DNA from: R-RK-3 sp963834945
GTDB lineage: Bacteria; Pseudomonadota; Alphaproteobacteria; Rhizobiales; Rhodomicrobiaceae
Reading direction: 5' to 3'
Length of the DNA stretch: 64,000 nt
Assembly (NCBI GenBank): GCA_963834945.1
Contig: CAWIDT010000009.1
Coordinates: forward strand, 310,001-374,000
Position 1 is the first letter of the stretch, and every line of letters starts with the position of its first letter. The notes under the pieces are model-generated. The model was not told the DNA's origin, did no database searches, and worked only from the letters and a program-made list of their open reading frames with translations. Position numbers and translations under genes: made by a program. Below, piece after piece: positions 36,179-46,421 of the stretch.

Positions 36179-37577
36179 ATGAAAAAATTTCAAGGCGTGC
36201 TCCTGGCGGCAACAGCTCTGACCCTTTTGCCGAGCGCTGCGTAGGCCCAAGCCATTAACGAGATAAGTTCCAACACCATCGAAGGCTCCAGCATCACCTC
36301 GAACACCGACAATAGCCCAAGTGAGTATTTTGTGGTCAATGACGGCGGCGTCCAGTTTTTTACGGTGACGGAGACGTTCTGACCGCTACCTCCAACGCGA
36401 ATAATGTCGCGATAGCTTATGACAGTGACAATAACGGCGGTGGCACTTTTGCGATCACATCGGGCGGAGCGACCGTGCTGAGCGCAAATAATGCGGGGAC
36501 GGTAACGATTGCCAACACGATGGTTGCCAACGGCATCGACAATAGCAATGGGGCATCAGCAATGCCGGCGCGATCGGCGGCGTGACGACGCTGAACACGT
36601 CCGGGCTTGCCACTCTGAATTCCGCCAGCGTGACGACGACCTTGGGCGTCGGCGGCGCCACCACCTTGAACAACACGCTGGGCGTGGCGGATGCGACGAC
36701 GCTGAGCAATACGCTGGCAGTGGACAGCAATGGCGCTACCGCAGGCGGAACCCGGCTGTCGGTCAATGGCGCTGGAGCCACCACGACCAGCTCGGATGGC
36801 AATAGGACGAGCACGCTCACCAATAGCGGTCACGTTCTGGCCCATGTTGACGGCACAGCGACGAACGCGATCTCCGTAACGCAAACCCAGCAGGAAACGA
36901 TCGGCGTCAACACGTTCACCTACGGCACGCGGATCGACGGCGGCGCGCTCGTTCAGGGGGACCTTGGCGTCAATGGCAGCATCTATGCTCTGAACCCAAC
37001 CGCGAATACCGGGATCAATGTCGGCAATAACGGCCTGTCGGTGAACGGCGCAACCAACACCGCCTCGCTTGTTGCCGATAGCAACAATACGGCAAGCGAC
37101 GGGCGCAGTGTCGTCAGCTTGCAGGAAGACCAGGCCAGCATAGTTGTCTACAACCAGGAAACCGGGTAGGCCCACGGTCTTGCGGTCAACCAGAACAGAA
37201 CCGTGCTTTCCGGCGGAACAAGGTCCACCTCGCTCACCCTCAATGATGACGGCGCGACCTTCGCCAACACCGCGACAGGCGGCCCGGCCCGCGTAACCGG
37301 CGTCGCGGACGGCGCCCACAATTTCGATGCGATCAATTACGGTCAGTTGCGGGGGGCATATGGCGGCATCGCATCAGTCTCCGCCATGGCGAATATCCCT
37401 ACGGCTCCGGCGGGCAAATCCTTCTCCGTCGGCATCGGCTTCGGCAATTTCGAAGGGGAGAATGCCTTTGCCTTGGGTGGCGCGGCGCGGCTAACCGAAA
37501 ATATCAGCGTGCAGGCCAGCGTCGGACACTCGGACGACAATAGCACCGTCGGCGCGGGCATCGGATTTAGCTGGTAA
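36179..37577 (+). pseudogene. Trimeric autotransporter adhesin (YadA-like), decayed
   Basis: ATG 36179 begins a signal peptide (VLLAATALTLLPSAA) that meets TAG at 36242-36244, just where cleavage would occur. The passenger has Asn/Thr/Gly-rich repeats (TTLNTSGLATLNSA, ATTLNNTLGVADATTLSNTL). Frame changes occur near 36362 and 36555, and a second in-frame TAG lies at 37167-37169. The C-terminus is a YadA anchor: neck GVADGAHNFDAINYGQL and a final beta-barrel ending VGAGIGFSW. Intact homologues export the head as a trimer to bind surfaces. With two stops and two shifts it is probably not made at full length. Confidence 0.85.
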
Positions 37578-37581
37578 TATT

Positions 37582-37685
37582 AGAGCACGATCGGGGAAGG
37601 TGGACACCGGTTTTCCTGAAAAATCGTGCGAAAACAAATAAATCTAGATCATGATCGTTTCCGTTTGAAGCGATCATGATTTAGG
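37582..37685 (+). repeat. Palindromic repeat, family A, complete
   Basis: Runs from AGAGCACGATCGGGGAAGGT to CGATCATGATTTAGG. The first hairpin is GCACGAT/ATCGTGC, the linker GCGAAAACAAATAAATCTAG, and the second hairpin ATCATGATCG/CGATCATGAT. It fills the convergent junction between the adhesin pseudogene and dinB. Confidence 0.88.
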
Positions 37686-37689
37686 GCGC

Positions 37690-38818
37690 TCAAAAGTCCA
37701 GCCACATCTGCGGACCGCTCTCCACGCTCTCGCCGTCCAGCCCCGACAGGGTGACGCCGAGCAGACGGATGCCTTTGGGCGTGGGCATCAGCGCGGCCAG
37801 AAGGTCGAGGCTGGTGGCTTCCAGCTCCTCCCGGCCGGTGACCGGCAGTCCCAGTGTGCGGCTGCGCGTGATGGTCTGGAAATCGGCATATTTCACCTTC
37901 AGCGTCACCGTCCGCCCGCGAATGCTGGAGGCTTCGCAATGCCGCCAGAGCTTGTCGAGTATGGGGGCGAGCGCCTCGCGCATCGCGCTCGAATTCGGTG
38001 AGGTCGTCGAAGAAGGTGTTCTCGGCTCCAACCGATTTTCGGATGCGGTCCGGCCGCACCGGGCGCTCGTCGATGCCGCGCGCGATCCAGAAATAGAACA
38101 GCCCGGATTTGCCGAACCGCTCCTGCAGGAACGCCAGGCTCCGCTCGCGAAGATCGAGACCCGTCTGGATGCCGAGCCGGTTCATCTTCGCCGTCGTCGC
38201 CGGGCCGACCCCGTGGAATTTGCCGACCGGCAGCGTCTCGATGAAGCCAGGCCCCATCCTCGGCGTGATGACGAACAGCCCGTCCGGCTTGCGGTGATCG
38301 GAGGCGAGCTTGGCCAGGAACTTGTTGTAGGAGACGCCCGCCGACGCGGTGAGCCCGGTTTCGGCGCGAATCCTGGCCCTGATCTCCTGCGCGATCTGGG
38401 TGGCGGAGGCGGCACCGGTGAGATTGTCGGTCACGTCGAGATAGGCCTCGTCGAGCGACAAGGGTTCAACGAGCGGCGTATAATCGGCGAAGATGGCGCG
38501 CACCTGCCGCGACACCTCCGTATAGACATCGAAGCGGTGCTTGACGAAGATCAGCTCGGGGCACCGCTTCTTTGCGGTGACGGAGGGCATCGCCGAGCGC
38601 ACGCCGAATTTGCGCGCTTCGTAGCTGGCCGCCGCCACCACGCCGCGCAGCTTCGATCCGCCGACGGCGACCGGCTTGCCGCGCAGTTCCGGGTGGTCGC
38701 GCTGCTCGACCGAGGCAAAGAACGCATCCATGTCGATATGGATGATCTTGCGCTGCGGCGGCGCCTCGTCGTCCGGCCGGATGACGCAGCGGTCTTGCTC
38801 GGTGCTATGCGCAACCAT
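37690..38818 (-). CDS. dinB: DNA polymerase IV (Y family), frameshifted once
   Basis: About 376 residues. The catalytic Asp are in IIHIDMDAFFASVEQRD and SLDEAYLDVT. The finger/palm segment KKRCPELIFVKHRFDVY, the HhH segment VGPATTAKMNRLGI and the little-finger domain (RGRTVTLKVKYADFQTITRS) are recognisable. The frame changes near 37985, between NTFFDDLTEFE and the rest, by one base. Y-family polymerases bypass damaged bases. ATG 38818 is the first plausible start; it lacks a clear ribosome site. It follows livF, with which it seems fused only because of the livF frameshift. Confidence 0.88.
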
Positions 38819-38934
38819 GGCTGGCGGGCCGTGGCGCCTCCCTGTTTCCCGGCGCGTTGCGAGGGTCGCAAGGCCGCGCCCGCCGCGCAAGAGGGATCGG
38901 CACTTATCCGCACAAAACATGAACATGAGCGAAG

Positions 38935-39632
<698 letters not shown>

Positions 39633-39643
<11 letters not shown>

Positions 39644-40365
39644 GGTGGCGCTCTCCCAAATAGGCGGTGATGACGCGGGGGTCGCGCGACGACCTCCGCC
39701 GGAGTTCCCTCGGCCAGGACGCGGCCAAGATCGAGCACTACCGCCCGGTCGACCAGCGGCATGACCACCTGCATCACATGCTCGACCATGACCACCGTGA
39801 CGCCCTTTTCGCGCACCCGTTTGATCAGCTCGACGCCCAGCCGCGCTTCGCTGGGCGTGAGGCCGGTCAGCACTTCGTCCAACAGCAGGAGCTTGGGTTC
39901 TGTGGCGAGCGCCCGCGCCACTTCGAGCCGGCGTTTTTCCGGCGGGGTCAGCTCGCTGGCGGGCTTGTCGGCGCCGCCGCTGAGAGCGGCGAAGTCCAGC
40001 ACTTCCAGCGCCGCGCGCCTCGCCGCCGATCCGGTATGGTGCACGAAGGCGCCGACCATCACGTTTTCGATGACCGTCATCGTGTCGAAGCTCTTCGGGA
40101 CCTGGAAGGTGCGGGCGATGCCGAGTTGGCAGCGTTTCGGCGCCGCCATCCGGGTGATGTCTTCGCCGTCGAAAACGATGCGGCCTTCGCTCGGCGGGAA
40201 CGAGCCCGCGATCAGGTTGAACAGCGTCGATTTGCCGGCACCGTTCGGCCCGATGAGGCCCAGGATTTCGCCGCGCTTCACCGCCATGTTGATGTCGCTG
40301 TTGGCCACTAGGCCGCCGAAGCGCCGCGTGACGTTCTCGATCCCGAGGATCGTGTCGCCGGTCAT
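39633..40365 (-). CDS. livG: Branched-chain-type amino acid ABC transporter ATPase LivG, frameshift near the end
   Basis: About 244 residues. Walker A is GPNGAGKST and Walker B LLLLDEVLTGLTP. The signature region reads ELTPPEKRRLEVARAL instead of LSxGQ, a variant seen in a LivG subgroup. A one-base shift near 39690 is needed to read the expected DPRVITAYLGE end and the stop at 39633. ATG 40365 overlaps the livM stop. It belongs to the minus-strand operon from the binding protein to livF. Confidence 0.88.
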
Positions 40366-41381
40366 GCCGTTTCCTCGCGTTTGGAGGAGCGCCGGAAGAG
40401 GCTCAGAATGCCTTCGGGCTTCAAAAGGGCGATCAGCATGATCAGCGTGCCGTAAATGATCAGATCGAGGCCGGAGCCGGAGCCGCCGGCATAGGACCGG
40501 GTGATCTCGGTGACGGGGATGAGGACGGCCGCTCCCACCGCCGGCCCCCAAAGCGTGCCGATACCGCCAAGCACAGCCGGCAGCGCAAACAGCAGCGAAA
40601 AGCGGAAGGACATGACGCTTTCGGGATCGATATAGGACACGAACGCCGCATAAAAGCCGCCCGCCACGGCGGTAAAGAAGGCCGAGATCGCGGCGGCGGC
40701 CATTTTCGATTCGAACACCGTCACGCCGAGGCTCTGCGCGGCTTCGGGATTGTCCTTCACCGCACGCCACCAATAGCCCCAGCGGGATTCCTCGATGACA
40801 TAGGTCACGAGCCAGGTGACGATGAACAGCCCCAGCGCAAAGTAGAAATAGGGAACCTTGTCGCGCGCGAATTGCAGCGTCGCCCAGCTATCGGGGCCGA
40901 ACGGCCACTGCATGCCGAGCGCGCCGCCGACATAGTCCCAATTATGCGCCAGCAGCAGGCCGGTTTCGGCGATGACGATGGTGGCGATGGAGTAATAATG
41001 CCCCTTCAGCCGGAAACAGGGATAGCCCAGCCCCAGCGCCAGCAACGCCGCCAGCATGCCGCCCGCGGCCAGGCCGAACCAGGGCGTGACGCCGTATTTG
41101 ATGAACAGCACCGATGTCGCATAGGCGCCGACGCCGAAATAGAGCGCGTGCCCCAGCGAGATCTGGCCGCAATAGCCGCCGAGGATGTTCCAGCTCTGCG
41201 AGACGGCGGCATACATCAGCGTCAGGATCAGGACGTTCTGCAGGTAAACGTCCTTGATGAAATAGGGCAGCGCCGCGACGGCGGCAAACACCAGCGCGCC
41301 GACGATAAGCTGCGTCCGCCGCTTCCAGACATAAGCGCTTTCGCCGGCAAGCACCGAGGCGGGCAGAACCGCGATCGTCAT
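40362..41381 (-). CDS. livM: ABC transporter permease LivM
   Basis: A 339-residue permease with about nine membrane helices. LivM signatures include SWNILGGYCGQISLGHALYFGVGAYA and, at the cytoplasmic loop, RWGYWWRAVKDNPEAAQSLGV, which contacts the ATPases. ATG 41381 overlaps the livH stop (TAATG). It forms the membrane channel with LivH. The C-terminal tail FRRSSKREE is charged. Confidence 0.92.
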   Translation of the reverse strand: MTIAVLPASVLAGESAYVWKRRTQLIVGALVFAAVAALPYFIKDVYLQNVLILTLMYAAVSQSWNILGGYCGQISLGHALYFGVGAYATSVLFIKYGVTPWFGLAAGGMLAALLALGLGYPCFRLKGHYYSIATIVIAETGLLLAHNWDYVGGALGMQWPFGPDSWATLQFARDKVPYFYFALGLFIVTWLVTYVIEESRWGYWWRAVKDNPEAAQSLGVTVFESKMAAAAISAFFTAVAGGFYAAFVSYIDPESVMSFRFSLLFALPAVLGGIGTLWGPAVGAAVLIPVTEITRSYAGGSGSGLDLIIYGTLIMLIALLKPEGILSLFRRSSKREETA

Positions 41382-42259
41382 TAGAGCCTCCCGAACAAGC
41401 CGCTGGGCCTGATGAAAATAACACCGAGATAAAGGGCGTAGATGCCGATGGATTTCAGCGACGGTTCCAGCACGAGCGTCGTCAGCGCTTCGACCAGACC
41501 GACGATGATGCCGGCCACAAGCGCGCCGAAGACGCTGCCGAAGCCGCCGAGTGCCACCGTGACATAAGCAATGAGCGCGAAGGTGCCGCCGACCTGGGGA
41601 TGAATATAGTAGAAGATCGACAGCACCGCCCCCGCGAGGCCAACCAAGGCCGCGCCAAGTCCCCAACCGAGTGCGAACACCCGGTTGCGATCGATACCGA
41701 CAAGCGCCACCGCACCCTGATCCTCGCGCGTCGCTTCCAGCGCCCGGCCGAAATCGGTGCGCGACATCAGGAGATAGAGGCCGCCGAACACCAGCACCGA
41801 GACGATGCCGCCGTAGATCTGCGGCAAGGGCAGGAAGATGCCGCCGATCTCCAGCGTGCGGCCGCCCAGCCAGCTATTGCCGATGCTGCGATAGTCGGGG
41901 GTGAAGAAATATTGCGCCAAACCCTGGATGAGGATGGCGAGGCCGAAGGTGGCAAAAATCTGCACCATCCCGATATTGGCCTTGGCGCGCATGGCGTAGC
42001 GGACGATGCCGAGATAGACGAGCGCGCCCAGCACGAACATCAGCGCCGTGACCGCCGGGGCCAGCAGGACAGGATCGATGGCCGTGGCGAGCCAAAGTCC
42101 GAAGGTGGCGTACATCGCCACCATCAGGAACTCGCCATGCGCGAAGTTCACCACGTCCATCAGTCCGAAGATGAGCGACAGACCCACTGCGATGAGGGCG
42201 TAGACGAGGCCCATCAGCAGCCCGCTTGCGATGATCTGAATCACGGCCTCGGTCGGCAT
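41381..42259 (-). CDS. livH: ABC transporter permease LivH
   Basis: A 292-residue permease with about eight membrane helices. FGLMDVVNFAHGEFLMVAMYA and FGRALEATREDQGAVALVGID (the ATPase-coupling loop) are typical of LivH. ATG 42259 follows CTGAGGAAA. It lies 117 bases after the binding-protein gene on the same strand; that gap holds a GC-rich stretch with no gene. Confidence 0.93.
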   Translation of the reverse strand: MPTEAVIQIIASGLLMGLVYALIAVGLSLIFGLMDVVNFAHGEFLMVAMYATFGLWLATAIDPVLLAPAVTALMFVLGALVYLGIVRYAMRAKANIGMVQIFATFGLAILIQGLAQYFFTPDYRSIGNSWLGGRTLEIGGIFLPLPQIYGGIVSVLVFGGLYLLMSRTDFGRALEATREDQGAVALVGIDRNRVFALGWGLGAALVGLAGAVLSIFYYIHPQVGGTFALIAYVTVALGGFGSVFGALVAGIIVGLVEALTTLVLEPSLKSIGIYALYLGVIFIRPSGLFGRL

Positions 42260-42376
42260 GATTGGATTTCCTCAGAATATGGATTGCGCCTGGCGCGTCC
42301 CCCCGCTGGCGCGGGGATTACAGCATCCCGGGTCCGGCATCAGCCCGTCCCCGAGATGCGGGTGGCTATCAGGCGT

Positions 42377-43636
42377 TCAGGCGTTCATCGGCCATTTCGC
42401 TTCCGCCAGCGCGGCGCTTTCGGGGAAGATGGTGACGAATTTATTGTCGCCCACATATTGCAGCAGCACGGGGTCGGCGTCGTCATTCTGGCCGTCGGGG
42501 CCGAATTTCACCCGCTTCCACGGCATGATGGTCTTGTCGCCTGGAATATCGGTGGCGGCAAGCGCCTCGCGCAGCTTCTCGCCGTCGACCGACTTGGCGC
42601 GGTCCAGCGCGTCGGCCAGGACCAGAAGCGCCGTGAACTGGCGCGACGTGTTGTCGTTGAGGTCGCGGCCGGCGCGCTTCTTGAACATGTCGTTGACGGT
42701 GGTGATGAACGGACGCTTGGCGGCCAGATCGAGCGAGAAGCTGCCGCGGGAGATGAGCCCGATGAGCTTGTCGCCAACGGCGTCGAACACCGTCTTGTCC
42801 GAGAAGCCGGCGGCCTGGGCGATGATGTTATGCGGCTTATATCCGAGTTCCGCCATTGTCTTCACCAGCAGGATTGCGTCGGTGGTGTAGCTGGACGGCA
42901 TGAGCACGTCCGGATCGGCGCTCTTGATCTGCTGCACCTCGGCGGTCAGCGACGGCGAATTGGCGCGGTATTTGATGTCGAATGCGGTCTTGTAGCCGCG
43001 CTCACCGGCCAGCTTGGCCTGCACGTTGGCCGAATCGGTACCGAAAACGGTGTCTTCGTGGAACAGGCCGACGCTGTCGATCTTCTTGCCCTTCTTCTTC
43101 TCCCAATCCATGAAGTCGAACATTGCCTTGGAGAACATCTCGTCATGGGCGGCGGGACGGAAGAAAAATTTCAGATTGCGGCGATGCAGGCTGGGCGAGG
43201 AACTGTCGGCGCAGATGTAGGGAACGCCGTAGCGCTCGCAGGCAACGCTCACCGTGGTGGAGACGGAGGAATGGAACGCGCCGATAATGGCGCTCACCTT
43301 ATCCTGGGTGATCAGGCGCTCGGCTTCGGCGCGTCCCTTTTGCGGATCGGCCTGGTGATCGGCAAAGATCAGCCGGATCTTGGCGTTGCCGAGCCCGGCG
43401 AGGCCGGCATTCTTGGCGCCGGGCAGATCGAGATCGTAAGAGTTGTTGACGATGTCGGCGGCCGTTTCCAGCGCGTGGCGTGCATCGACGCCGATCTGGG
43501 CGTTGGACCCCGACAGCGGGTAGATGACGCCGATCACCACTTCGCCCGGCGATTGCGCGAAGGCCAGCCTGCCGAAAGGCGCAAGCGCCGCGGCGGCGGC
43601 GCCGGTCATGAGCAACTGTCTGCGGGTCATTTTCAT
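42377..43636 (-). CDS. ABC transporter substrate-binding protein (LivJ/urea-amide-like)
   Basis: 419 residues. The N-terminus MKMTRRQLLMTGAAAAALAP carries a twin-arginine-like signal, so it may be exported folded. The type I periplasmic-binding fold is seen from VVIGVIYPLSGSNAQIGVDA and VSAIIGAFHSSVSTTVS. ATG 43636 follows GAGGAAG. It feeds LivHMGF downstream. The neighbouring DUF1445 enzyme and LysR regulator hint at an unusual amino acid or its lactam rather than Leu/Ile/Val. Confidence 0.9.
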   Translation of the reverse strand: MKMTRRQLLMTGAAAAALAPFGRLAFAQSPGEVVIGVIYPLSGSNAQIGVDARHALETAADIVNNSYDLDLPGAKNAGLAGLGNAKIRLIFADHQADPQKGRAEAERLITQDKVSAIIGAFHSSVSTTVSVACERYGVPYICADSSSPSLHRRNLKFFFRPAAHDEMFSKAMFDFMDWEKKKGKKIDSVGLFHEDTVFGTDSANVQAKLAGERGYKTAFDIKYRANSPSLTAEVQQIKSADPDVLMPSSYTTDAILLVKTMAELGYKPHNIIAQAAGFSDKTVFDAVGDKLIGLISRGSFSLDLAAKRPFITTVNDMFKKRAGRDLNDNTSRQFTALLVLADALDRAKSVDGEKLREALAATDIPGDKTIMPWKRVKFGPDGQNDDADPVLLQYVGDNKFVTIFPESAALAEAKWPMNA

Positions 43637-43679
43637 GGTGTCTTCCTCTACTGAAGCGGGGGGTGTCTTCCGCATGTGG

Positions 43680-44501
43680 TCAAATCACTGCATATTCGGT
43701 GTTGCGCCGGTCGGTCGCGAGCATGCAGCCCGGCGCGTGGGTGATGGCGAATTCGGGCCGCGTCGCGGCGATCACCGATTGCGGGGTGACGCCGCAGGCC
43801 CAGAACACCGGCAGTTCGTCGAGCCCCACCTCTACCGGGTCGCCGTAATCCGGCTTGGCGATGTCGCCGATGCCGATCATCTCAGGCAGGCCGATATGCA
43901 CCGGCGCGCCGTGCACCGCCGGAAACCGCGAGGTGATCTGGATGGCGCGGATCGCGTCGGCGGGCCGGAGCGGCCGCATGCTGACCACCATCGGCCCTTG
44001 AAACGGGCCGGCCGGCTGCGTCGGGATCGAGGTGCGGAACATGGCGACATTGACGCCGCAGGCGATATGGCGAAGCGGCACCCCGGCGCTGAGCAGCGAT
44101 TCCTCGAAGGTAAAGGAACAGCCGATGGCGAAGGAGACCAGATCGTCGCGCCAATAGTCTGCGACCGATAGAGGCTCGTCGATCAATTCGCCGTGCCTCC
44201 AGACCCGGTATTGCGGGATGTCGGTGGCGATGTCGAGATCGAGGCCAAGTTCGGGCAGGGCCCGGCTGCCGGGCTCGGAGATGGCGATCAGCGGACAGGG
44301 TTTGGGATTGCGTTGCGCAAAGCGCAGGAAATCAGCAGCCATGATGGCGGGCAGGACGACCAGATTGGCTTGCAGATAGCCGGGGGCCAGCCCCGCCGTA
44401 TTGCCGGTGAGATCCTGCCGCCGCGCCGCGAGCCTGACCTCAAGGCCGGTGCCGAGCGCGCCGCATCTGGTCTGGGTCTTGGGCTGTGCTGAGGATGGCA
44501 T
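43680..44501 (-). CDS. DUF1445 putative hydro-lyase / D-glutamate cyclase family
   Basis: 273 residues of the DUF1445 (YcsI-like) family. Signatures are GYLQANLVVLPAIMAADFLRF, FAIGCSFTFEESLLSAG and GCMLATDRRN at the end. Some members cyclise D-glutamate to 5-oxo-D-proline; others are annotated hydro-lyases without proof. ATG 44501 follows GGGGAG. It sits between a LysR regulator and a Liv transporter on one strand, so its substrate probably comes through that transporter. Confidence 0.88.
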   Translation of the reverse strand: MPSSAQPKTQTRCGALGTGLEVRLAARRQDLTGNTAGLAPGYLQANLVVLPAIMAADFLRFAQRNPKPCPLIAISEPGSRALPELGLDLDIATDIPQYRVWRHGELIDEPLSVADYWRDDLVSFAIGCSFTFEESLLSAGVPLRHIACGVNVAMFRTSIPTQPAGPFQGPMVVSMRPLRPADAIRAIQITSRFPAVHGAPVHIGLPEMIGIGDIAKPDYGDPVEVGLDELPVFWACGVTPQSVIAATRPEFAITHAPGCMLATDRRNTEYAVI

Positions 44502-44594
44502 GTTGCTTGGCTCCCCGGATTGGACCCCTTAATGGAGCATGACAAATGCGCAATGCTCAAATTGTATTTGCGGATGGCCGGCGATAAGCAGGGC

Positions 44595-45500
44595 TTATTG
44601 ATGCCGCTCAAATTTTGCGCTCTCGGCAGCAATATTGATCGCCAGGCGCGCAACCGGATCGGCAATGAAGCCGTCTGCCGAATTTTGCAGCGCGGCGGTG
44701 AAATTGAGGCCGGGCAGGCTCACCTCTGTTTTGACGATTCGCAGCGCGCCGGCCTCGAGTTCGCGGCCGATGACCACGGGCGGAATGGCGCTGATGCCGA
44801 TGCCGTCCTCGGTCATGCGCACGATGGTCGAGAGCGACGAACTGCTGAAAATGCGCGGCGGCGGCAGATCGGCCCGGGTCAGCAATTCGCGCAAGGTGAG
44901 ATAGGGCAGCGTCGTCTTGGGGAAGGTGATGATTGGCGTCTCGATCAGCCGGTTGAGTGGAACGGGCTCGGGGCCGAGATCGGTGTCGCCCTTTACGACG
45001 AAGGCGAGCGGGTATTCGCAAAGGCTGTAATTGATGAGATTGGGCTGGCTGACCGGGCCGAGCAGTAAAGCCAGGTCCAGAGCATGCGCCACCAAGGCAT
45101 CGCGCAGGTTGGGCGACACATCGACCACGATATCCAGAACGATGCGCGGATAGGTGGCGTTGACCCGCTCGATAAAGCGGGCGAGCCATGTATGAACGAT
45201 GGTTTCCGACACGCCCAGGCGCAAAAGGCCGCCGAGCGCCGTGGGTGCGGCGACCGCGCGCATCATCTCGGCGCGTAGCCGCAACATGCGCTCGGCATGA
45301 TCGAGAAGCTCGCGTCCTTTCGGCGTCAGGGTGACGGAACGGGCGGTCCGGTCGAACAGCTTTACGCCGAAATCGGTCTCAAGGGCGGCGATCCGCTGCG
45401 AGACGGCGGGCTGAGTGGTGTGCAGGAATTCGGCGGCGCCCCTGAAGCTTTTCAGCTTCGCCACCCAGTAGAAGATTTCCAAACTGCGAAATTGCGGCAT
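44595..45500 (-). CDS. LysR-family transcriptional regulator
   Basis: 301 residues. The winged HTH (about 1-60) reads LEIFYWVAKLKSFRGAAEFL and TTQPAVSQRIAALETDFGVKLF. The effector domain spans about 90-295. ATG 45500 has GGAGGGGG directly upstream. It is on the same strand as and 93 bases upstream of the DUF1445 gene, so it is probably part of or controls that transport operon. The effector is unknown. Confidence 0.93.
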   Translation of the reverse strand: MPQFRSLEIFYWVAKLKSFRGAAEFLHTTQPAVSQRIAALETDFGVKLFDRTARSVTLTPKGRELLDHAERMLRLRAEMMRAVAAPTALGGLLRLGVSETIVHTWLARFIERVNATYPRIVLDIVVDVSPNLRDALVAHALDLALLLGPVSQPNLINYSLCEYPLAFVVKGDTDLGPEPVPLNRLIETPIITFPKTTLPYLTLRELLTRADLPPPRIFSSSSLSTIVRMTEDGIGISAIPPVVIGRELEAGALRIVKTEVSLPGLNFTAALQNSADGFIADPVARLAINIAAESAKFERHQ

Positions 45501-45814
45501 TCCCCCTCCGCTTCAGAGACCGGGAGGCGCAAAATTGCCGCTTACGCGCCGCATCCGGTCATCGCCATCCGCCGCTTCGCCCCGGCAAATCCCACCCGCA
45601 TTCCCGGCGGGCGCACCGGCGGATGGCCGTGCTCCCCCGGACTATACATTGCAGGGCATCGGGGAAAACGCCTATTCACCAGCCGGATCGCAAAACAGCG
45701 CGATTAGGCGCCCCAGCCGATGCTCGGGCTTGCCGAAACGGATCGCGGCGCGCAGTTTGGCAAAGATAGCGGGCGGCTGCCCCGACAATCGGCAAAGCCC
45801 GAGCAGGAGGTTCG
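45501..45814. other. Divergent intergenic region between LysR and macro-domain genes
   Basis: About 310 bases with no convincing gene. It must hold the promoters of both flanking genes. A 38-codon minus-strand frame (45672-45788, TTG start) reads like protein but lacks further support. No palindromic repeat of the A or B type is present. Confidence 0.5.
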
Positions 45815-46357
45815 ATGCCGCAATCCGGCGCTCCGGCCGTACAGATCATCAAGGGCGACATCACCCGATTGCGGGCCGATGCCATCGTCAATGCCGCCAG
45901 TAGCGGGCTGGCGATGGGCGGCGGCGTCTGCGGCGCCATTTTTCGGGCGGCCGGCATCGATGCCTTGACGCGCGCCTGCCGCGCCATCGGGCAATGCGCG
46001 ACCGGGTCAGCGGTGATCACGCCGGCCTTCGGCATCCCGGGCGCGCGGCACATCATTCATGCGGTCGGGCCTGTCTACAGCGCTTACCCGGCGGAGGAGG
46101 CGCGTGCGTTGCTGCGGTCGGCCTATGGCAGCGCGTTGCGGCTTGCGGCGGAGAATGCGTGTGAGAGCATCGCCTTTCCCGCGATCAGCACCGGCATCTA
46201 CGGTTATCCGCTTGAGGAGGCGTCCAGGGAGGCCATCGATGTCTGCCGGCGGGACGTCTCGGCTAAGGGCCTCGCGATCATGCTGGTCGCCTTCGACGAG
46301 AAAACGGCGGCTGTCCTGCGCCGGCAGTTGGACGATACCGCCGGCGATTCAACCTGA
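45815..46357 (+). CDS. Macro-domain protein (O-acetyl-ADP-ribose deacetylase-like)
   Basis: A 180-residue single macro domain. The ADP-ribose binding loops are IKGDITRLRADAIVNAAS, LAMGGGVCGAIFRAAG and FPAISTGIYGYPLEEAS. Members hydrolyse O-acetyl-ADP-ribose or remove ADP-ribose from proteins or nucleic acids. The canonical NAAN is NAAS here. ATG 45815 follows AGGAGG. A NudK-like Nudix hydrolase, also acting on nucleotide sugars, follows 64 bases later. Confidence 0.93.
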   Translation: MPQSGAPAVQIIKGDITRLRADAIVNAASSGLAMGGGVCGAIFRAAGIDALTRACRAIGQCATGSAVITPAFGIPGARHIIHAVGPVYSAYPAEEARALLRSAYGSALRLAAENACESIAFPAISTGIYGYPLEEASREAIDVCRRDVSAKGLAIMLVAFDEKTAAVLRRQLDDTAGDST

Positions 46358-46421
46358 CATTGCGGCCCGAAACGCCGCGTCGCCCATTGTGTTTTGCCCC
46401 GAATTTGCTCATGAAGCCCTC

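Noticed and set aside
41600..43654. A 684-codon plus-strand open frame
   Set aside because: It is antisense to livH and the binding-protein gene. Its composition is that of a GC-rich shadow frame and no domain is recognisable.
45672..45788. A 38-codon minus-strand frame with protein-like sequence (FAKLRAAIRFGKPEHRLGRL)
   Set aside because: It has a TTG start and no clear ribosome site or family. It is too short to support without comparative data.
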